From: Bog-159 sp049520215
GTDB taxonomy: Bacteria; Acidobacteriota; Terriglobia; Bryobacterales; Bryobacteraceae
Reading direction: 5' to 3'
DNA length: 49,317 nt
Assembly: GCA_049520215.1 (NCBI GenBank)
Contig: JBEKPZ010000092.1
Location: 1-49,317, forward strand
The notes beneath the pieces were generated by a model that saw only the letters and a list, made by a program, of their open reading frames with translations, did not search any database and was not told where the DNA came from. Shown here one piece after another: positions 47,232-49,317 of this stretch; the stretch's first letter is position 1; every line of letters starts with the position of its first letter. Position numbers and translations under genes: made by a program.

Positions 47232-48560
47232 TCAAGCCAGCCAGCCCCGCTTCTCCTTCCATCGCCCCCGCGTGAAATCCGGGAACTTTACAGGCGCGCT
47301 GCCCTGCCCGACCGATGCTTCGCTCAGCGGCCCCGGCGCGCTCCAAGCCGCCGCATCGTACACGTCCAGGTCCGGCGCAAGGCCCTTGTGCATGCACTCG
47401 ATCAGCCGGTAAACCATCAGGAAGTCCATGCCGCCGTGCCCGCCCAGCTTGCGCGCCAGTTCGCCCTCATGCTTCCACAGCGGATGCTCGTACTGCTCCT
47501 TGAATCTGTCGATCGGCGTGTACTCCTCCGCCTCCGGATCGTCGAAATAGATGCGCGGCGGATAGTCGCGGAAGATCCCCTTCGATCCCGCAATCAAATT
47601 GGTACGGTCGTACGGATGTGGGTTCACCACATCGTGCTGCACCGTGACCACCAGGCCGTTGGCCGTCTTGATCAGCGAAGTGTTCAGGTCGCCGCAGATA
47701 TACTTTTCCTTCCACTTCGGGCTATCTTTGGGCACGTGCGCTTCGCGCCACGCGTCCAGGCCCCGCTCCGGAGAACTCATCGACACCAGGTAGTCGAAGC
47801 GGTCGCCCCGGTTGATGCCCATATAGTTCGCCACCGGCCCCAGCCCGTGCGTGGGATACAGATTCCCGTTTTGCCGCGTGTGCGGGAAGCGGCGCCACAG
47901 GCCTTCGTCGCGGTCTTCGAACAGCAGGCGGCGCAGATCGTGCAAGTAGGCGCCCTCCCCGTAGAGCAGATCGCCGAACAGCCCGGCGCGGATCATGTTC
48001 AGCACCATCAGTTCGTTGTAGCCGTAGCAGCAATTCTCCAGCATCAGGCAGTGGCGGCGCGTCTTCTCCGAGGTGTCCACCAGCTTCCAGCAATCTTCGA
48101 TGGTGGCCGCCGCCGGCACCTCCACGAACGCGTGTTTGCCGTTATTCATGGCTGCGAGCGCCATGGGGACGTGCCACTCCCAGGGCGTGGGAATGTATGC
48201 GAAATCCACATCGTCGCGCTTCAACAGGTTTTCAAAGTCGCGCTCGCCGTTGGCGTACACCGCGGGCGGATGCTGGCCGGCGCGTTCCACCGTGGCCTGG
48301 GCGCGCAACGCGGCGTCCTTCACCACGTCGCACACCGCCGTTACTGTCACTCCATCCACGCCGAGGTATTCTTTCAGCATACTGGAGCCGCGCCCGCCGC
48401 AACCAATCAACCCCATGCGGACGTTCTCGCGCGGCTCGAAGGGCATGCCGATCACGGACTGGCTAGCGGTCTGGCCGAGCAGCACGGCGCCTGTTCCGGC
48501 CATCGCGCCGCGAAGCAGGTCCCGCCGCGAGAACGGGAACTTCGACTGATCTGTTTGCAT
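47232..48560 (-). CDS. Gfo/Idh/MocA-family oxidoreductase, GH109-like, Tat-exported
   Basis: 442 residues with a twin-arginine signal (FSRRDLLRGAMAGTGAVLLG). A Rossmann fold follows (VRMGLIGCGGRGSSMLKEYL) with the GxGGRG dinucleotide site. Then come FAYIPTPWEWHVPMALAAMNNGKHAFVEVP, with the EVP of the family, and the NLYPTHGLGPVANYMGINRGDRFDYLVSMSS block typical of GH109 enzymes. GH109 proteins use bound NAD to cleave N-acetylgalactosaminides by a redox-assisted mechanism. Export with a prefolded cofactor fits the Tat signal. Substrate is inferred from family only. It neighbours a GH2 glycosidase gene in the opposite direction. Confidence 0.88.
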   Translation of the reverse strand: MQTDQSKFPFSRRDLLRGAMAGTGAVLLGQTASQSVIGMPFEPRENVRMGLIGCGGRGSSMLKEYLGVDGVTVTAVCDVVKDAALRAQATVERAGQHPPAVYANGERDFENLLKRDDVDFAYIPTPWEWHVPMALAAMNNGKHAFVEVPAAATIEDCWKLVDTSEKTRRHCLMLENCCYGYNELMVLNMIRAGLFGDLLYGEGAYLHDLRRLLFEDRDEGLWRRFPHTRQNGNLYPTHGLGPVANYMGINRGDRFDYLVSMSSPERGLDAWREAHVPKDSPKWKEKYICGDLNTSLIKTANGLVVTVQHDVVNPHPYDRTNLIAGSKGIFRDYPPRIYFDDPEAEEYTPIDRFKEQYEHPLWKHEGELARKLGGHGGMDFLMVYRLIECMHKGLAPDLDVYDAAAWSAPGPLSEASVGQGSAPVKFPDFTRGRWKEKRGWLA

Positions 48561-48579
48561 GCTCCTATATTAATGCCTT

Positions 48580-48634
48580 GTGGGGCAGGCTCTCAGCCCG
48601 GGGTGCCCTCTGGGCCGGGCCTCTCACGCCGCCA
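48580..48634. repeat. GTGGGGC-type palindromic element
   Basis: It starts GTGGGGCAGGC and includes CCCGGGG and GGGCCGGGCC pairings before CTCACGCCGCC, in the divergent gap between the GH109-like and GH2 genes. Confidence 0.65.
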
Positions 48635-48682
48635 GTAGGCGCGCGCCCCTTAGGCGGAGCGTTTGGCTATCATCGGTAGCAT

Positions 48683-49317
48683 ATGCGAATATCAATATTT
48701 GCAACTCTGGCGGCTCTGTTGCTAACCGCTAGCATCGCCTGTTACGCGCAGCCAACCGGACTGGTGCAAAACCCATCCGCCCGCCTCAACCTCAGTCTCA
48801 ACGGGCCGTGGAAGATCATCGTCGATCCTTACGAAGCCGGCTACTACGATTTCCATCTGAATCCCCTGCGCGATGGCGGCCTCGGCGCCGACCGCGTCCC
48901 GGCCAATAAGAGCGACCGCCTGGAACTCACCTTCCTGCCGAACGCCAATATCCTCCAGGTGCCCGGCGACTGGAACACCCAGAAGCTCGAATTCCTCTGG
49001 TACGAAGGAACCATCTGGTATAAGCGCGAATTCGACTACGCGAAGAAGCCCGGCCGCCGCCTGTTTCTCTGGTTCGGCGCAGTCAACTATCAAGCCATCG
49101 TCTTCTTGAACGGCCAGAAACTCGGCCAGCATGAAGGCGGCTTCACCCCCTTCCAGTTCGAAGTCACCGGCGCAGTCCGCGACGGCGCCAACTCCGTAAT
49201 CGTCAAGGTCGACGATCAGCGCCACGCCGACGCCGTCCCCCCCGCCATGACCGACTGGTGGAACTACGGCGGACTCACCCGCGACGTGAAGCTGATCGAC
49301 GTCCCCGAAACCTTCAT
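48683..49317 (+). CDS. Glycoside hydrolase family 2 protein, N-terminal part (3' end outside window)
   Basis: 211 codons are visible. A signal peptide (RISIFATLAALLLTASIACYAQ) precedes the GH2 sugar-binding domain: LNLSLNGPWKIIVDPYE, VPGDWNTQ, LWYEGTIWYKREFDY, RLFLWFGAVNYQAIVFLNGQKLGQHEGGFTPFQFEVTG and WWNYGGLTRDVKLIDVP. This is the jelly-roll domain of beta-glucuronidases and beta-galactosidases. The catalytic barrel lies beyond the window, so specificity cannot be told. Together with the GH109-like gene it suggests periplasmic or extracellular glycan breakdown. Confidence 0.85.
   Translation, partial: MRISIFATLAALLLTASIACYAQPTGLVQNPSARLNLSLNGPWKIIVDPYEAGYYDFHLNPLRDGGLGADRVPANKSDRLELTFLPNANILQVPGDWNTQKLEFLWYEGTIWYKREFDYAKKPGRRLFLWFGAVNYQAIVFLNGQKLGQHEGGFTPFQFEVTGAVRDGANSVIVKVDDQRHADAVPPAMTDWWNYGGLTRDVKLIDVPETF

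Noticed and set aside
47388..48638. 416-codon plus-strand open frame opposite the GH109-like gene
   Set aside because: Antisense shadow without recognisable motifs; the minus strand has a Tat signal and Rossmann fold.

Overview
The window looks like chromosomal DNA of an acidobacterium of the Bryobacterales / Candidatus Solibacter type. The sequence is G+C-rich. It carries a small secreted protein of the Solibacter-associated TIGR03437 type, a GWxTD-domain protein, a TonB-dependent receptor with an N-terminal carboxypeptidase-regulatory domain, an ABC permease fused to an M1 peptidase, and the tail of a MacB/FtsX-type permease. Family names come from motif recognition by eye; no database search was run.

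Layout. 1-207: permease tail. 344-3292 (minus): a two-gene porin-cytochrome module, with a decaheme periplasmic cytochrome followed by an outer-membrane barrel. 3558-18709: an exopolysaccharide region with two GT4 glycosyltransferases, an HPr-kinase-like protein, a TonB-dependent receptor, a nucleotidyltransferase-MFS fusion, two O-antigen ligase/polymerase-like proteins, a Wzz-like chain-length protein and an initiating sugar transferase. 18854-20988: a two-gene cytochrome bc complex (Rieske, then cytochrome b fused to a diheme cytochrome c). 21000-23350: decayed DNA with the 3' end of a tannase-like gene, a DoxX pseudogene and a broken IS110-family element whose leader may encode a bridge RNA. 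23594-24995: mtgA and a UPF0173 hydrolase. 24996-27493: a lower-G+C insert bracketed by a 15-bp direct repeat, holding a frameshifted HNH-like gene and an orphan Rap1a/Tai-like immunity gene. 27510-31584: a GH36-like glycosidase, two alpha/beta hydrolases (one broken) and a GNAT acetyltransferase. 31604-33617: a polyhydroxyalkanoate granule module (repeat phasin-like protein and PhaR, divergent around a 17-bp palindrome) and a CBS protein. 33723-34458: a UPF0175/DUF3368 toxin-antitoxin pair whose toxin lacks a normal start. 34685-43232: dodecin, GWxTD protein, barrel-like secreted protein and an ABC transporter whose permease carries an M1 peptidase. 43242-49317: MgtC/DUF4010 membrane protein, RRM RNA-binding protein, a small unknown, a hot-dog protein, a nitrilase-like hydrolase, a GH109-like oxidoreductase and the start of a GH2 glycosidase.

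A second layer of structure runs through the window. A modular family of palindromic repeats, mostly ending in GCCCCAC or starting in GTGGGGC, fills many intergenic gaps and has also entered coding sequence in frame at three places. Two copies 35 kb apart are almost identical over about 78 nt. A separate family of 85-103 nt long hairpins occurs twice.

The most unusual items are the kinase/receptor/nucleotidyltransferase-MFS trio, the in-frame palindromic insertions, the direct-repeat-bracketed insert, the candidate bridge RNA, and the phasin repeat protein with its PhaR-type operator.
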